The notes under the pieces were generated by a model, which was not told the DNA's origin, made no database searches, and saw only the letters and a list, made by a program, of their open reading frames with translations. The position numbers were made by a program, and so were the translations under genes. DNA of 64,000 bases from JANQEU01 sp965601455 (GTDB taxonomy: Bacteria > Bacteroidota > Bacteroidia > Cytophagales > Cyclobacteriaceae): contig OZ271831.1 in assembly GCA_965601455.1 (NCBI GenBank), forward strand, positions 1,302,001 through 1,366,000. The letters are read 5' to 3'. This document shows, one piece after another, positions 51,947 to 61,135 of the stretch. Position 1 is the stretch's first letter; every line of letters begins with the position of its first letter.

Positions 51947-53560
51947 ATGCGGCGTCTGGATAGACTGATCATCAAATCATTCCTGGGTCCCTTCTTTCTT
52001 ACCACTCTGGTAGCAACATTCATTTTGCTTATCCAGTACATGCTGAAGTACTTCGACGATTTTGTTGGAAAGAACCTGGGAGCGATGGTTTTTGGAAAAC
52101 TGATGTTCTATTTCAGCCTGAATATGCTTTCGGTGGCCCTACCTCTAGGTGTTCTGGTATCCTCGCTGATGACTTTTGGTAATCTCGGAGAGAAGTTCGA
52201 ACTGACAGCAATCAAAAGTGCCGGTATTTCACTCACGCGTACCTTGAAACCCATTTTCTTCTTCGTTTGCATTCTTTCATTTGGAGCCTTTCACTTCAAT
52301 AACAGGGTAGTCCCTGCAACTAACCTAAAGGCGTATAGTTTGTTATATGACATCAAGCATAAAAAACCCACTTTAGACATCAAACCTGGGGTTTTTTACC
52401 AGGGAATCCCCAACTACTCCATCAAAGCGGGCAGCAAGCTCCCAGATAATCAAACATTACTGGATGTGATGATTTATGATCATAACCAAAAAAATGGAAA
52501 CCTGGCAGTGATCCTCGCAGATAGCAGTAAGATGTATACGATATACAACGAAAAGTTTTTGAAGCTAGAGCTATACGACGGTATCTCCTACCTGGAGAAC
52601 GTGAAAAAGCCAAATGAGCCCTCAGATCTTCAACAAACTAAATTTGATAGACTCGATATCGTTTTTTCCCTTTCCTCCTTCGACTTAAAAAGAACTAAGG
52701 AAGAATTATTTAGAAATAATCGTCAGATGAAGAATATCGCGGAGTTGACGAATGACATTGACTCATTAAACAATCGGAAGCATGAGAGCAAGATCGGTAT
52801 CATGAGAACGGGAACATCCTACATGAAGCATCATTTTGCCGATCTCTATCCTGAAGAGGAAGCAGACAGCACAGAGAATCAGGACACCACTCGATTAGTA
52901 GTCGCCGGAATGTTCGAATTACCGGAGATTGTTACCTCGACTGCAAAATCTTTCTTCCAGGATTCGACCAACAGACTTTTATGGAATGCTGGGAAGAATA
53001 CCCTCCCCAAACCAGCTAACAAAATCAAAACCGGAAATCTCTCATTATATGACATGACCATGGAAGACCTGGATAGCATCTTTTTAGAAGACCATGTCAA
53101 GAAAATGGCCGTAGTCCAAACCGCCATTGGTAGGGCAAGAAACTTCAAGACTAACATGTCTGGTGTAAAGATCAGGGTCCAGAATATGGATCATACCATC
53201 TATAGATACACGGTGTCAAAATACAACAAATATGCCCAGGCGTTTGCTTGTATTGTCATGTTCCTGATAGGGGCACCGCTTGGGGCGATCATTAAAAAAG
53301 GAGGACTAGGTGTTCCGGTCATTATCTCAATATTCTTCTTTATCACCTATTACGTACTTACCATGACTTCAGAGAAATGGGCTAAAGCGGGCTTTGTAGA
53401 TGGAAAATACTTTGTGTGGATGGCCGATATTATACTGTTGCCGTTTGGCCTCTTCTTTCTCAGGCAGGCCAGAATAGACGCACGACTGTTTGATACTGAT
53501 TTTTACCTGGTAGTATTTGATAAACTGAAACTTTGGCTTAATACAAAATCATCCTCGTAG
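51947..53560 (+). CDS. LptF/LptG family LPS export permease
   Basis: 537 residues, longer than the roughly 360 of proteobacterial LptF/G because of an enlarged periplasmic part. The N-terminal MRRLDRLIIKSFLGPFFLTT and three helices (to about 120), the long beta-jellyroll domain (about 125-420) and three C-terminal helices (ACIVMFLIGAPLGAIIKKGG, then VIISIFFFITYYVLT) match the YjgP/YjgQ family. It forms the membrane part of the machine that extracts LPS from the inner membrane, with LptB elsewhere. Whether it is LptF or LptG is not decidable here. Confidence 0.9.
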   Translation: MRRLDRLIIKSFLGPFFLTTLVATFILLIQYMLKYFDDFVGKNLGAMVFGKLMFYFSLNMLSVALPLGVLVSSLMTFGNLGEKFELTAIKSAGISLTRTLKPIFFFVCILSFGAFHFNNRVVPATNLKAYSLLYDIKHKKPTLDIKPGVFYQGIPNYSIKAGSKLPDNQTLLDVMIYDHNQKNGNLAVILADSSKMYTIYNEKFLKLELYDGISYLENVKKPNEPSDLQQTKFDRLDIVFSLSSFDLKRTKEELFRNNRQMKNIAELTNDIDSLNNRKHESKIGIMRTGTSYMKHHFADLYPEEEADSTENQDTTRLVVAGMFELPEIVTSTAKSFFQDSTNRLLWNAGKNTLPKPANKIKTGNLSLYDMTMEDLDSIFLEDHVKKMAVVQTAIGRARNFKTNMSGVKIRVQNMDHTIYRYTVSKYNKYAQAFACIVMFLIGAPLGAIIKKGGLGVPVIISIFFFITYYVLTMTSEKWAKAGFVDGKYFVWMADIILLPFGLFFLRQARIDARLFDTDFYLVVFDKLKLWLNTKSSS

Positions 53561-53564
53561 ACAA

Positions 53565-53595
53565 TTTGTTTTAACAAATGATATCACTAGCTTTG
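53565..53595 (+). promoter_or_regulatory. rpsO promoter (-33 / -7)
   Basis: TTTG (53565-53568), a 19-base spacer and TAGCTTTG (53588-53595) match the Bacteroidota consensus TTTG-N19-TAnnTTTG. The -7 box ends 29 bases before the rpsO start. This is the best complete promoter in the window. Confidence 0.7.
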
Positions 53596-53624
53596 CGCTT
53601 TGATATAGAGTATATAAGATAAGA

Positions 53625-53894
53625 ATGTATTTAACGGCGGAAAAGAAAGTAGAGTTTTTTGGAAAGCACGGTAAAGGAAAGCAAGATACAGGAGCTCCTG
53701 AATCTCAAATTGCTCTTTTTACCTTTAGAATTAACCATCTTACCGAACACTTAAGAAGTAACAAGAAGGACCACGCCTCTCGATTAGGTCTGCTCAAGCT
53801 TGTCGGTAAAAGAAGGAAGTTGCTGAACTACCTGTACAAAAACGACATCGAAAGATATCGTAGCATAATCAGCGAACTTAAGATCAGAAAATAA
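53625..53894 (+). CDS. rpsO: 30S ribosomal protein S15
   Basis: 89 residues, the normal S15 length. Family blocks are plain: GKQDTGAPESQIALFTFRIN, LTEHLRSNKKDHASRLGLLK and LVGKRRKLLNYLYKNDIERY. It binds 16S rRNA in the platform and links to S6, S11 and S18. It has its own promoter and is followed by a hairpin/T-run, then pnp, the conserved rpsO-pnp order of many bacteria. A terminator or RNase-processing site between them would allow separate control. Confidence 0.98.
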   Translation: MYLTAEKKVEFFGKHGKGKQDTGAPESQIALFTFRINHLTEHLRSNKKDHASRLGLLKLVGKRRKLLNYLYKNDIERYRSIISELKIRK

Positions 53895-53906
53895 TTTTAA
53901 GAAAAG

Positions 53907-53930
53907 GGGATTAATCAATCCCTTTTTTTT
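53907..53930 (+). terminator. Intrinsic terminator between rpsO and pnp
   Basis: Stem GGGATT / AATCCC (53907-53912 with 53917-53922), loop AATC, then eight T. Flanking A and T bases can extend the stem. It may act as a partial terminator or processing hairpin, since pnp has no obvious strong promoter in the short gap. Confidence 0.75.
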
Positions 53931-53974
53931 GCGCTTCACTTTTTTGAAGCCCTCACATATTTAACAATAACAAA

Positions 53975-56101
53975 ATGCTGACAACATTCAAGCAAAAGGA
54001 ATTCGTTTTGTCAAACGGTACCAAAGTGCAGATAGAGACCGGGAAACTGGCCAAACAAGCGGATGGATCTGCAGTTTTAAGAGTGGGTGACATGATGTTG
54101 CTTGCAACAGTGGTTTCCAAGAAGGAAGCTGGAGAGAACGTAGATTTTCTGCCACTATCTGTAGATTACCAGGAGAAATTTGCTGCTGCCGGCAAAATTC
54201 CCGGAGGTTTCCTTAAAAGGGAAAGTAGACTCTCTGACTACGAGGTACTAATCTGCCGATTGGTGGATAGAGCCCTAAGACCGCTTTTCCCGGAAGATTA
54301 CCACGCAGATACTCAGGTGATGATCTCTTTGATCAGTGCCGATAAAAACATCATGCCGGATGCCTACGCCGCCCTGGCTGCTTCAGCTGCGATAGCGGTC
54401 TCAGATATTCCTTTCCACGGACCAATATCTGAAGTAAGAGTAATCAAAAATGAAGAAGGATACATCGTTAATCCAACAATCGAGCAGATGGAGACATCTG
54501 TTTTGGACCTGATCGTTGCTGGAACTTCTGACAACATTATGATGGTGGAAGGTGAAAGTAAGGAAGTTCAGGAATCTGAAATGATTGAAGCTATCAAGAT
54601 AGCACATGAAGAAATTAAAATACAGTGTAAAGCTCAGGTAGAGTTGGCTGAAGAAGTAGGAGCAACTGAGAAGAGAACATACAGCCATGAAAACCACGAT
54701 GAAGAACTTCGTGAAAAAATCAAGGCATTCGCTTACGATCGATATTATGAAATAGCTGGTCAGAAGATTGCCAACAAGGAACTAAGGAAAGAGTCTTTCG
54801 AAGCGGTCGAAAATGAATTCATTGAAGGTTTACCCGAAGACCATGAGTATGACGAATTCCTAATTGGTAAGTATTTCCATGATATACAGAAAGAAGCAGT
54901 AAGGAATTGTGTCCTGGATCACAAAGTACGATTAGATGGAAGGGAGACTACAGAAATAAGACCTATTTGGTGTGAAGTAGATTATTTGCCTTCTGCACAC
55001 GGTTCAGCAGTCTTCACGAGAGGAGAAACTCAGTCATTAACATCTGTAACACTGGGTTCCAAGCTGGATGAGCAGATGATTGATGGAGCAATGATCTCCG
55101 GCTACAATAAATTCATTCTCCATTATAATTTCCCTGGTTTTTCTACTGGCGAGGTTAGACCGAACAGAGGACCGGGACGTAGAGAGGTTGGGCATGGTAA
55201 TCTCGCAATGAGAGCCTTAAAGCCAATGCTTCCCGAAGACTCTCCATATACGATTCGGGTGGTTTCGGATATACTTGAATCCAATGGATCTTCTTCCATG
55301 GCGACGGTATGTGCCGGAACAATGGCATTAATGGATGCTGGTATCCAGTTGGCAAAACCTGTTTCAGGAATTGCTATGGGGATGATTTCGGAAAAAGGTG
55401 GGGATCGTTATGCGATTCTATCAGATATATTAGGTGATGAAGATCACCTCGGTGACATGGACTTCAAAGTTACCGGAACTGAGGAAGGTATTACTGCCTG
55501 TCAGATGGATATCAAAGTAGACGGATTGTCTTACGATATCCTGGCTGAGGCTCTTGAACAAGCGAAAGCAGGCAGACTTCATATTCTTTCCAAAATCACA
55601 GAGACCATTGCAGAGCCAAGAGAAGAACTCAAACCTTCCGCTCCAAGACTGGTTTCAATGAAGATCGAAAGAGACATGATCGGCGCAGTAATAGGACCTG
55701 GCGGAAAAGTCGTTCAGGAAATTCAACGTGAAACTGGAGCCACAGTAGTTATCGAAGAAACGGACGAAGGTGGACTTGTAAACATCTTCGCTCCTGACAA
55801 GGAAGTCCTTGACAAAGCACACAACTGGATCAAAGGTATTGCCGCTGTTCCGGAAGTTGGAGAAGTCTATGAAGGAAAGGTTAAGTCTATCATGCCTTTC
55901 GGTGCATTTGTGGAATTTATGCCAGGCCGAGATGGCTTGCTGCACATCTCTGAGATCAAATGGGAGCGTGTGGAAAAGATGGATGGTATCATGGAAGTCG
56001 GTGAAGAAATCAAGGTGAAACTGGTAGAAATCGACAAGAAAACGGGCAAATACAGACTTTCCCGAAAAGTTTTACTTCCTAAACCGGAAAAGAAAGACTA
56101 A
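53975..56101 (+). CDS. pnp: Polyribonucleotide nucleotidyltransferase (PNPase)
   Basis: 708 residues. Two RNase PH-like domains (about 10-230 and 320-540) flank an alpha-helical domain; FLPLSVDYQEKFAAAGKIPG and GRRFVGHGNLAMRAL-type motifs (here GRREVGHGNLAMRAL) mark the catalytic cores. A KH domain with IGPGGKVVQEI and an S1 domain (GKVKSIMPFGAFVEF, GLLHISEI) complete the C-terminus. It degrades RNA 3' to 5' with phosphate and can add tails. Length and domain order are standard. Confidence 0.97.
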   Translation: MLTTFKQKEFVLSNGTKVQIETGKLAKQADGSAVLRVGDMMLLATVVSKKEAGENVDFLPLSVDYQEKFAAAGKIPGGFLKRESRLSDYEVLICRLVDRALRPLFPEDYHADTQVMISLISADKNIMPDAYAALAASAAIAVSDIPFHGPISEVRVIKNEEGYIVNPTIEQMETSVLDLIVAGTSDNIMMVEGESKEVQESEMIEAIKIAHEEIKIQCKAQVELAEEVGATEKRTYSHENHDEELREKIKAFAYDRYYEIAGQKIANKELRKESFEAVENEFIEGLPEDHEYDEFLIGKYFHDIQKEAVRNCVLDHKVRLDGRETTEIRPIWCEVDYLPSAHGSAVFTRGETQSLTSVTLGSKLDEQMIDGAMISGYNKFILHYNFPGFSTGEVRPNRGPGRREVGHGNLAMRALKPMLPEDSPYTIRVVSDILESNGSSSMATVCAGTMALMDAGIQLAKPVSGIAMGMISEKGGDRYAILSDILGDEDHLGDMDFKVTGTEEGITACQMDIKVDGLSYDILAEALEQAKAGRLHILSKITETIAEPREELKPSAPRLVSMKIERDMIGAVIGPGGKVVQEIQRETGATVVIEETDEGGLVNIFAPDKEVLDKAHNWIKGIAAVPEVGEVYEGKVKSIMPFGAFVEFMPGRDGLLHISEIKWERVEKMDGIMEVGEEIKVKLVEIDKKTGKYRLSRKVLLPKPEKKD

Positions 56102-56127
56102 CCTGAGTTATTTTTAGATGAGTTAAA

Positions 56128-56151
56128 CCGGGAATTTGTGGGGATTCCCGG
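56128..56151 (+). promoter_or_regulatory. Hairpin between pnp and rpoD
   Basis: Perfect 8-bp stem CCGGGAAT / ATTCCCGG (56128-56135 with 56144-56151), loop TTGTGGGG. There is no T-run after it, so it is more likely a processing or RNA-stability element than a classical terminator. It could protect the pnp 3' end while rpoD is read from the same or a nearby promoter. Confidence 0.5.
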
Positions 56152-56180
56152 CTAAACGGTTAACAACTAAACTCGTCTAA

Positions 56181-57044
56181 ATGCGCCAACTTAAGATCAG
56201 TCGGCAAATTACCAATAGGGAGAGTCCATCCCTTGATCGGTATTTGCAGGAAATAAGTAGAGTCGATCTCATCACGCCGGATGAAGAGGTGGAACTTAGT
56301 CGTCGAATAAAAGAAGGCGACGAGGTTGCACTGGAAAAACTGACCAAAGCCAATCTTCGTTTCGTTGTATCGGTAGCGAAACAATATCAAAACCAGGGCC
56401 TGACCCTTGGGGACCTGATTAACGAAGGAAACCTGGGATTGATTAAAGCAGCACGTCGATTTGACGAAACCAGGGGATTTAAATTTATCTCTTACGCAGT
56501 CTGGTGGATCCGTCAATCTATTCTTCAGGCCTTAGCAGAACAATCCAGGATTGTTCGCATTCCTTTAAATAAGGTTAGTGCTCTTAATAAGGTGGGTAAG
56601 ACCTTTTCCGACCTTGAACAGCGATTCGAGAGAGAACCCTCACCAGATGAAATTGCGGACGAAATGGGCGTTGATACCTCTGAAGTGCAGGAGGTTCTAA
56701 AGAATTCTGGCCGTCATCTCTCCATGGATGCCTCTTTGTCGAAAGAAGAAGATGGGAGCTTATTGGACGTAATGATCAATGAATCGGAAGAAGCTCCAGA
56801 CCAGGTTCTTATTGACGACTCACTAAAAAATGAAGTGAAAAGAGCGCTCAATACTCTGACGGATCGGGAGTCAGATGTCTTGACTCTATACTTTGGTTTA
56901 CAGGAACATCAATCCTTAACCTTGGAAGAAATTGGAGAGCAATTTTCTTTAACACGTGAAAGAGTTCGGCAGATTAAGGAGAAGGCCATTAGAAGGCTAA
57001 GATACGCTTCTAAAAGTAAATCCCTGAAGACCTATCTAGGGTAA
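56181..57044 (+). CDS. rpoD: Principal RNA polymerase sigma factor (sigma-70)
   Basis: 287 residues, the compact form typical of Bacteroidota that lacks the long region 1.1. Region 1.2 is SLDRYLQEISRVDLITPDEE, region 2 has ANLRFVVSVAKQYQNQG and GFKFISYAVWWIRQ, region 3 lies at about 125-200 and region 4 has LTLEEIGEQFSLTRERVRQI. It directs RNA polymerase to TTTG/TAnnTTTG promoters such as the one at rpsO. Start ATG 56181 gives the canonical MRQLKISRQITNRES beginning. Confidence 0.97.
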   Translation: MRQLKISRQITNRESPSLDRYLQEISRVDLITPDEEVELSRRIKEGDEVALEKLTKANLRFVVSVAKQYQNQGLTLGDLINEGNLGLIKAARRFDETRGFKFISYAVWWIRQSILQALAEQSRIVRIPLNKVSALNKVGKTFSDLEQRFEREPSPDEIADEMGVDTSEVQEVLKNSGRHLSMDASLSKEEDGSLLDVMINESEEAPDQVLIDDSLKNEVKRALNTLTDRESDVLTLYFGLQEHQSLTLEEIGEQFSLTRERVRQIKEKAIRRLRYASKSKSLKTYLG

Positions 57045-57130
57045 GCTTGCGGACATATATATTTGCTTCTTGATTGCGTCCTGAATCTTATTTTCGCAGA
57101 GGACGTTGGTAATTCAGAATATAGAACACA

Positions 57131-58087
57131 ATGGCAGCAGAAAGAATAAAAGTACTTATCATTGGATCCGGACCTGCTGGCTACACAGCCGCAGTTTATG
57201 CCTCCCGAGCCGGATTGAAACCAGTATTGTATCAAGGGGGTCAACCGGGTGGCCAACTTACTATTACCAACGACGTTGAGAATTATCCTGGTTATCCGGA
57301 AGGTATCAACGGTCCTCAAATGATGATTGACTTCCAGAAGCAAGCCGAAAGGTTCGGTGCGGAGATTCGCCACGGAATGATCACATCAGTTGATTTTTCA
57401 AGCTGGCCACTAAAGGCAACCATTGATGAGAAAACAGAAGTAGAAGCAGAATCAGTAATTATCTCGACAGGTGCTTCGGCGAAATGGCTTGGAATAGAGG
57501 ATGAGGAACGTTTAAATGGCAAAGGTGTATCTGCCTGCGCTGTTTGTGACGGCTTTTTCTTCAGGGGACAGGATGTAGTGATTGTTGGAGCAGGAGATAC
57601 AGCTGCTGAGGAAGCTTCCTACCTATCGAAATTGGCTAATAAAGTACACATGTTGGTTAGAAGGGATGAAATGCGGGCTTCAAAAATCATGCAAGCTCGT
57701 GTGAAGAATGCCGGAAATGTAGAAATACACTGGAATACTGAAGTTGAAAGCCTCCAGGGCGAACATGAGGTGGAAGCGGTTAATGTTTACAATAACCAAA
57801 CAGGAGAAAAGTCGCAAATCAAAGCGCAAGGTTTCTTTGTGGCAATTGGTCATCAGCCAAACACTGATATTTTCAAGAACTGGCTGGATATGGATGATCA
57901 AGGTTATATCAAAACCATTCCTGGAACATCAAAAACCAACGTCCCGGGTGTATTTGCCACAGGGGATGCACAGGATAAAATCTACAGACAGGCTGTTACT
58001 GCGGCAGGAAGTGGATGTATGGGTGCCTTGGATGCGGAGAAGTTCCTCGCCGAAAAAGAGGTAGAAGTAGAAGAAATGGCAGGCTAA
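57131..58087 (+). CDS. trxB: Thioredoxin-disulfide reductase
   Basis: 318 residues. FAD site GSGPAGYTAAVYASRAGL at the N-terminus, redox-active CAVCDG near residue 136, NADPH site VGAGDTAAEEASYL, and C-terminal GVFATGDAQD with RQAVTAAGSGCMGALDAE. It reduces thioredoxin with NADPH. It stands 4 bases before bshB1, so the thioredoxin and bacillithiol systems appear linked in one transcript. Confidence 0.95.
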   Translation: MAAERIKVLIIGSGPAGYTAAVYASRAGLKPVLYQGGQPGGQLTITNDVENYPGYPEGINGPQMMIDFQKQAERFGAEIRHGMITSVDFSSWPLKATIDEKTEVEAESVIISTGASAKWLGIEDEERLNGKGVSACAVCDGFFFRGQDVVIVGAGDTAAEEASYLSKLANKVHMLVRRDEMRASKIMQARVKNAGNVEIHWNTEVESLQGEHEVEAVNVYNNQTGEKSQIKAQGFFVAIGHQPNTDIFKNWLDMDDQGYIKTIPGTSKTNVPGVFATGDAQDKIYRQAVTAAGSGCMGALDAEKFLAEKEVEVEEMAG

Positions 58088-58091
58088 TCCT

Positions 58092-58823
58092 GTGACAGAC
58101 GAACAGAAGCTTGACATTCTGGCGTTTGGAGCCCATCCGGATGATGTGGAACTTTCCTGCTCAGGTACGCTTATCAAACACCAGGCATTGGGATACAAGA
58201 CGGGTGTTATCGATTTCACTCGCGGGGAATTAGGCACAAGGGGCACTCCTGAGCAGCGCATCAAGGAAGCAAATCATGCGTCAGAAATCATGAAGCTCAC
58301 AGTTAGAGAAAATCTTGATTTTGAGGACGGTTGGTTTGAAAATGATAGGGAACATCAAATTGCAGTAATTAGGAAGATACGTAAGTTTCGTCCGGACATA
58401 GTACTTGCAACTGCGGTTTATGATCGACACCCAGATCACGGGCGAGCAGCGAGACTGATGAATGAGGCATTATTTAAATCAGGACTGGAGAAAATCCATA
58501 CGGTAGACGAAGAGGGAAATCCACAGCAACCATGGAGGCCAAGGAAACTCTATCATTACATACAGAGTGTCTCTTTGGAACCTGATTTTTTAGTGGATAT
58601 TTCGGAATTCCAGAATCAAAAGATGGAGGCTGTTAAAGCATACAGTAGCCAGTTCTATGATCCGAATTCGGAAGAGCCGGAAACTTATATATCAACACCA
58701 GAGTTCATGAGGATGCTCGAGGCTCGTTCCGCAGAATACGGTCATAGAATAGGTGTGCAACATGCTGAGGGATTCATTCAACAGCAGTTTTTGGGGGTGA
58801 GAAGCTTATACGACCTCGTCTGA
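58092..58823 (+). CDS. bshB1: Bacillithiol biosynthesis deacetylase BshB1
   Basis: 243 residues from GTG 58092. The LmbE/PIG-L zinc site is GAHPDDVELSCSG with the third ligand in YDRHPDHGRAA. DFTRGELGTRGTPEQRIKEA and YSSQFY-type sequence (here YSSQFYDPNSEEPETYI) are typical of BshB1. It removes acetate from N-acetylglucosaminyl-malate on the route to bacillithiol, the low-molecular-weight thiol of many Bacteroidota and Firmicutes. Its 3' end overlaps the convergent LytTR gene by 18 bases. Confidence 0.93.
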   Translation: MTDEQKLDILAFGAHPDDVELSCSGTLIKHQALGYKTGVIDFTRGELGTRGTPEQRIKEANHASEIMKLTVRENLDFEDGWFENDREHQIAVIRKIRKFRPDIVLATAVYDRHPDHGRAARLMNEALFKSGLEKIHTVDEEGNPQQPWRPRKLYHYIQSVSLEPDFLVDISEFQNQKMEAVKAYSSQFYDPNSEEPETYISTPEFMRMLEARSAEYGHRIGVQHAEGFIQQQFLGVRSLYDLV

Positions 58824-59555
58824 GATCCAGGTTCTAAAAGCTGGGGCATTTTCCTTACTAACGTATAAATCTTCTGACGTAGGTGGACTCAGGAATACGT
58901 TAATCTTTCCATTCTCCGGACGGAATTTCTCTACGGCCTCCTGACAAATAAGAAACTGACGATTTAAACGGAAATAGTTAGCAGTCCGTAGCTGATCGCT
59001 TAATTCAGCCAATGTTCTGTCGACAATGTATTTTTCACCTGAACGGGTAACGAGGAAACTAATCTTATGTTCCGAAAAAAAATACCTGACCTCCTCTAGT
59101 GGAATGGATCGAAAGTCGGTGCCTTTTTTAACCAAAAATCTGGAGGGACCTGCAGCTTCCCTCAATGGCATAATGTGTTCTTTGTTGAAATGCCTTTCCA
59201 GTCTGTCAACTTTTTCCAATGCTATTCGAATTCGATCTTCAGTAACCGGTTTGAGAATGTAATCGATAGCCTGATTTTCCAAGGCTTTCAGTATGAATTG
59301 ATCATAGGCTGTAGTAAAAAGAATCGGGAAGCGTGTATCACATTCTTCCAAAATATCAAAGGAATCGCCATCGGCGAGTTGAATGTCAAAAAAGCCAAGG
59401 TCATAGTTGGTCTCCTTATGAGTTAGATGTTCAATAGATTCTTCTACCGAATGGATCACTTTGTATTCAAATGTGTCGGTTAAACAAAGCTGCAATATTT
59501 CAATGAGCTTTTCAGCCGCGAGTTTTTCGTCTTCAATAATTAGAATTTTTTTCAA
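58806..59555 (-). CDS. LytTR response regulator
   Basis: 249 residues from TTG 59555, which overlaps the kinase stop as TTGA. Receiver domain: IEDEKLAAE, phospho-acceptor Asp in LGFFDIQLADGDSF, Thr in FTTAYDQF and Lys in DYILKPVTED. LytTR domain from about 145: IPLEEVRYFFSEHKISFLV, FRLNRQFLI and INVFLSPP. It forms a two-gene unit with the LytS-like kinase before it. Targets unknown. Confidence 0.92.
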   Translation of the reverse strand: MKKILIIEDEKLAAEKLIEILQLCLTDTFEYKVIHSVEESIEHLTHKETNYDLGFFDIQLADGDSFDILEECDTRFPILFTTAYDQFILKALENQAIDYILKPVTEDRIRIALEKVDRLERHFNKEHIMPLREAAGPSRFLVKKGTDFRSIPLEEVRYFFSEHKISFLVTRSGEKYIVDRTLAELSDQLRTANYFRLNRQFLICQEAVEKFRPENGKINVFLSPPTSEDLYVSKENAPAFRTWISDEVV

Positions 59556-60610
59556 CTGGCTACTTTTAAAAGGGGCATTTCGATGGTGAAAACATCTTTT
59601 GAGACTCTCTTGTTTATTCCTTTTCCTACAAGGATGGTAAATCGTTCATCCAGGTTCTCTAAACCGATCTTCGTTGATTCCTGTACCTTCTTCTTCGGTT
59701 GCAATCGGTTAGATATCACAAGGGATTCACCTTGAGTGGAGATATCTACCCACATGGGTTTGCGATCTGATATTTCATTGTGTTTCACAACATTTTCAAA
59801 GGCTATAAAAATCGAAATGGGAGGGATTAAATAATTCTTTGAGATCAGTTTTCGATTGACCGTTAGGTTATTTTGAAAACGTATTTTCAATAAAGAAATG
59901 TATTTATCCAGGAAGTCGATTTCATCAGATAACCATACCATTTGCTGGTCCTTGCTTGTTAGAATATATCGGTAGATCTCTGCAAGACTATCAGTAAAAT
60001 CCCGGGCAGCCTCGGGATTTTTTTCGATAAGGTAGGACAGGCTATTAAGTGAGTTGAACATGAAGTGAGGGTCAATCTGGTTTTTTAAAGCTTCAAGTTC
60101 TGCACTTGCTTTTGCTCTTTCCAGCTTCTCTTTATTTAATAGATCGAGTTGACGTTGCTTGATCAGAAATACGGTCTCATAGGAATGACTAATAAATATG
60201 ACACATACTATACAGATAGCTCCAGTGATCTTTATTACTGCCCAGTTGACAGAAGGCGTCATTACAAGATACCACCCCCCTACAAACAAGATCACTACAA
60301 ATGAGGTGAGTATGACATTGGCGGAAAGCAGTCCTATGATTTTTTGGAAAGGATCCAGGAACCAGTTATATCTCTTTTCTACATAGAACAATACAATACG
60401 ATTTGATTGCCAGATGGCGAAAGCGGTGATGGCGAAATACAGGTAGATCAATATGAGCTGCCACCAGGAATAAAGGCTGTTGTCGACTATTCCTGCCGCA
60501 TTTGGAATCACAACTCCGAAAAAGAGAGATCCAAAAAGTCGAACCATTTGATCCTTTATGATCAGGTCGTCAGCACTTGAGGGCGAATATTTTCCGGTTG
60601 AGTCTTTCAC
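59552..60610 (-). CDS. LytS-like sensor histidine kinase
   Basis: 352 residues from GTG 60610. Four membrane helices (about 30-165) carry no recognisable extracellular domain. A coiled coil leads to the His_kinase domain with the phospho-acceptor in NQIDPHFMFNSLNSLSYLIE. The short ATPase end has IFIAFENVVKHNE (N box) and KIGLENLDERF. This is the usual partner of LytTR regulators in Bacteroidota, and the TTGA overlap supports the pairing. Signal unknown. Confidence 0.92.
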   Translation of the reverse strand: MKDSTGKYSPSSADDLIIKDQMVRLFGSLFFGVVIPNAAGIVDNSLYSWWQLILIYLYFAITAFAIWQSNRIVLFYVEKRYNWFLDPFQKIIGLLSANVILTSFVVILFVGGWYLVMTPSVNWAVIKITGAICIVCVIFISHSYETVFLIKQRQLDLLNKEKLERAKASAELEALKNQIDPHFMFNSLNSLSYLIEKNPEAARDFTDSLAEIYRYILTSKDQQMVWLSDEIDFLDKYISLLKIRFQNNLTVNRKLISKNYLIPPISIFIAFENVVKHNEISDRKPMWVDISTQGESLVISNRLQPKKKVQESTKIGLENLDERFTILVGKGINKRVSKDVFTIEMPLLKVAS

Positions 60611-60694
60611 ACTGTCGGTTCGGTATTTCTGAGCTGAAAATGATATTTAAATCTATCAAATTTCAGTTCAAATCAACTCTTAAAGTAATAACCG

Positions 60695-61096
60695 ATGGAT
60701 ATAACAACACTAAACTGGTTGGCTGTAATTGTGGCAGCCTTGTCTACTTTCATGATTGGTGCTCTTTGGTACGGACCCTTTTTTGGCAAGGCCTGGATGA
60801 CCGAACATGGCTTTACGGAAAAAGATCTAAAAGAAGCTAATATGGCCAAGATATATGGAATTGCCTTTGTTTTAGAATTCATCATGGCTCTAAATCTTGC
60901 CATCTTTCTTTCCGATTCATCCGATGTGATTTGGGGAATTACTGCTGGCTTTCTGGCGGGTTTTGGTTGGGTCGCACTGGCTATGGGTGTTAACACTTTA
61001 TTCTCTAGAGGGACTTTTCGTTTGTGGCTGATAGATGCCTTTTATTTTGTGGTAACTTTCATGCTGATGGGTGCAATCGTAACCGCCTGGAAATGA
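60695..61096 (+). CDS. DUF1761 membrane protein
   Basis: 133 residues with four membrane helices (WLAVIVAALSTFMIGALWYG, IYGIAFVLEFIMALNLAIFL, GITAGFLAGFGWVALAMGV, LIDAFYFVVTFMLMGAIVTA). The WYGPFFGKAWM motif after helix 1 is diagnostic of DUF1761. The family has no known function. It is monocistronic, divergent from the LytS kinase, and followed by a strong hairpin at 61107-61131. Confidence 0.88.
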   Translation: MDITTLNWLAVIVAALSTFMIGALWYGPFFGKAWMTEHGFTEKDLKEANMAKIYGIAFVLEFIMALNLAIFLSDSSDVIWGITAGFLAGFGWVALAMGVNTLFSRGTFRLWLIDAFYFVVTFMLMGAIVTAWK

Positions 61097-61106
61097 ATAT
61101 GTAACA

Positions 61107-61131
61107 AATCGGGGTTGTTACAGCCCCGATT
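61107..61131. terminator. Hairpin between convergent genes
   Basis: AATCGGGG (61107-61114) pairs perfectly with CCCCGATT (61124-61131) across a 9-base loop. It lies between the DUF1761 gene and the convergent glycosyltransferase gene and could end transcripts from both sides, although the T-tracts are short. An alternative pairing TGTAACA/TGTTACA overlaps it. Confidence 0.6.
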
Positions 61132-61135
61132 GATT

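Noticed and set aside
56128..56151. Hairpin after pnp as a classical terminator
   Set aside because: The stem is perfect but no T-run follows, and rpoD begins 30 bases later, so processing or stability is likelier.
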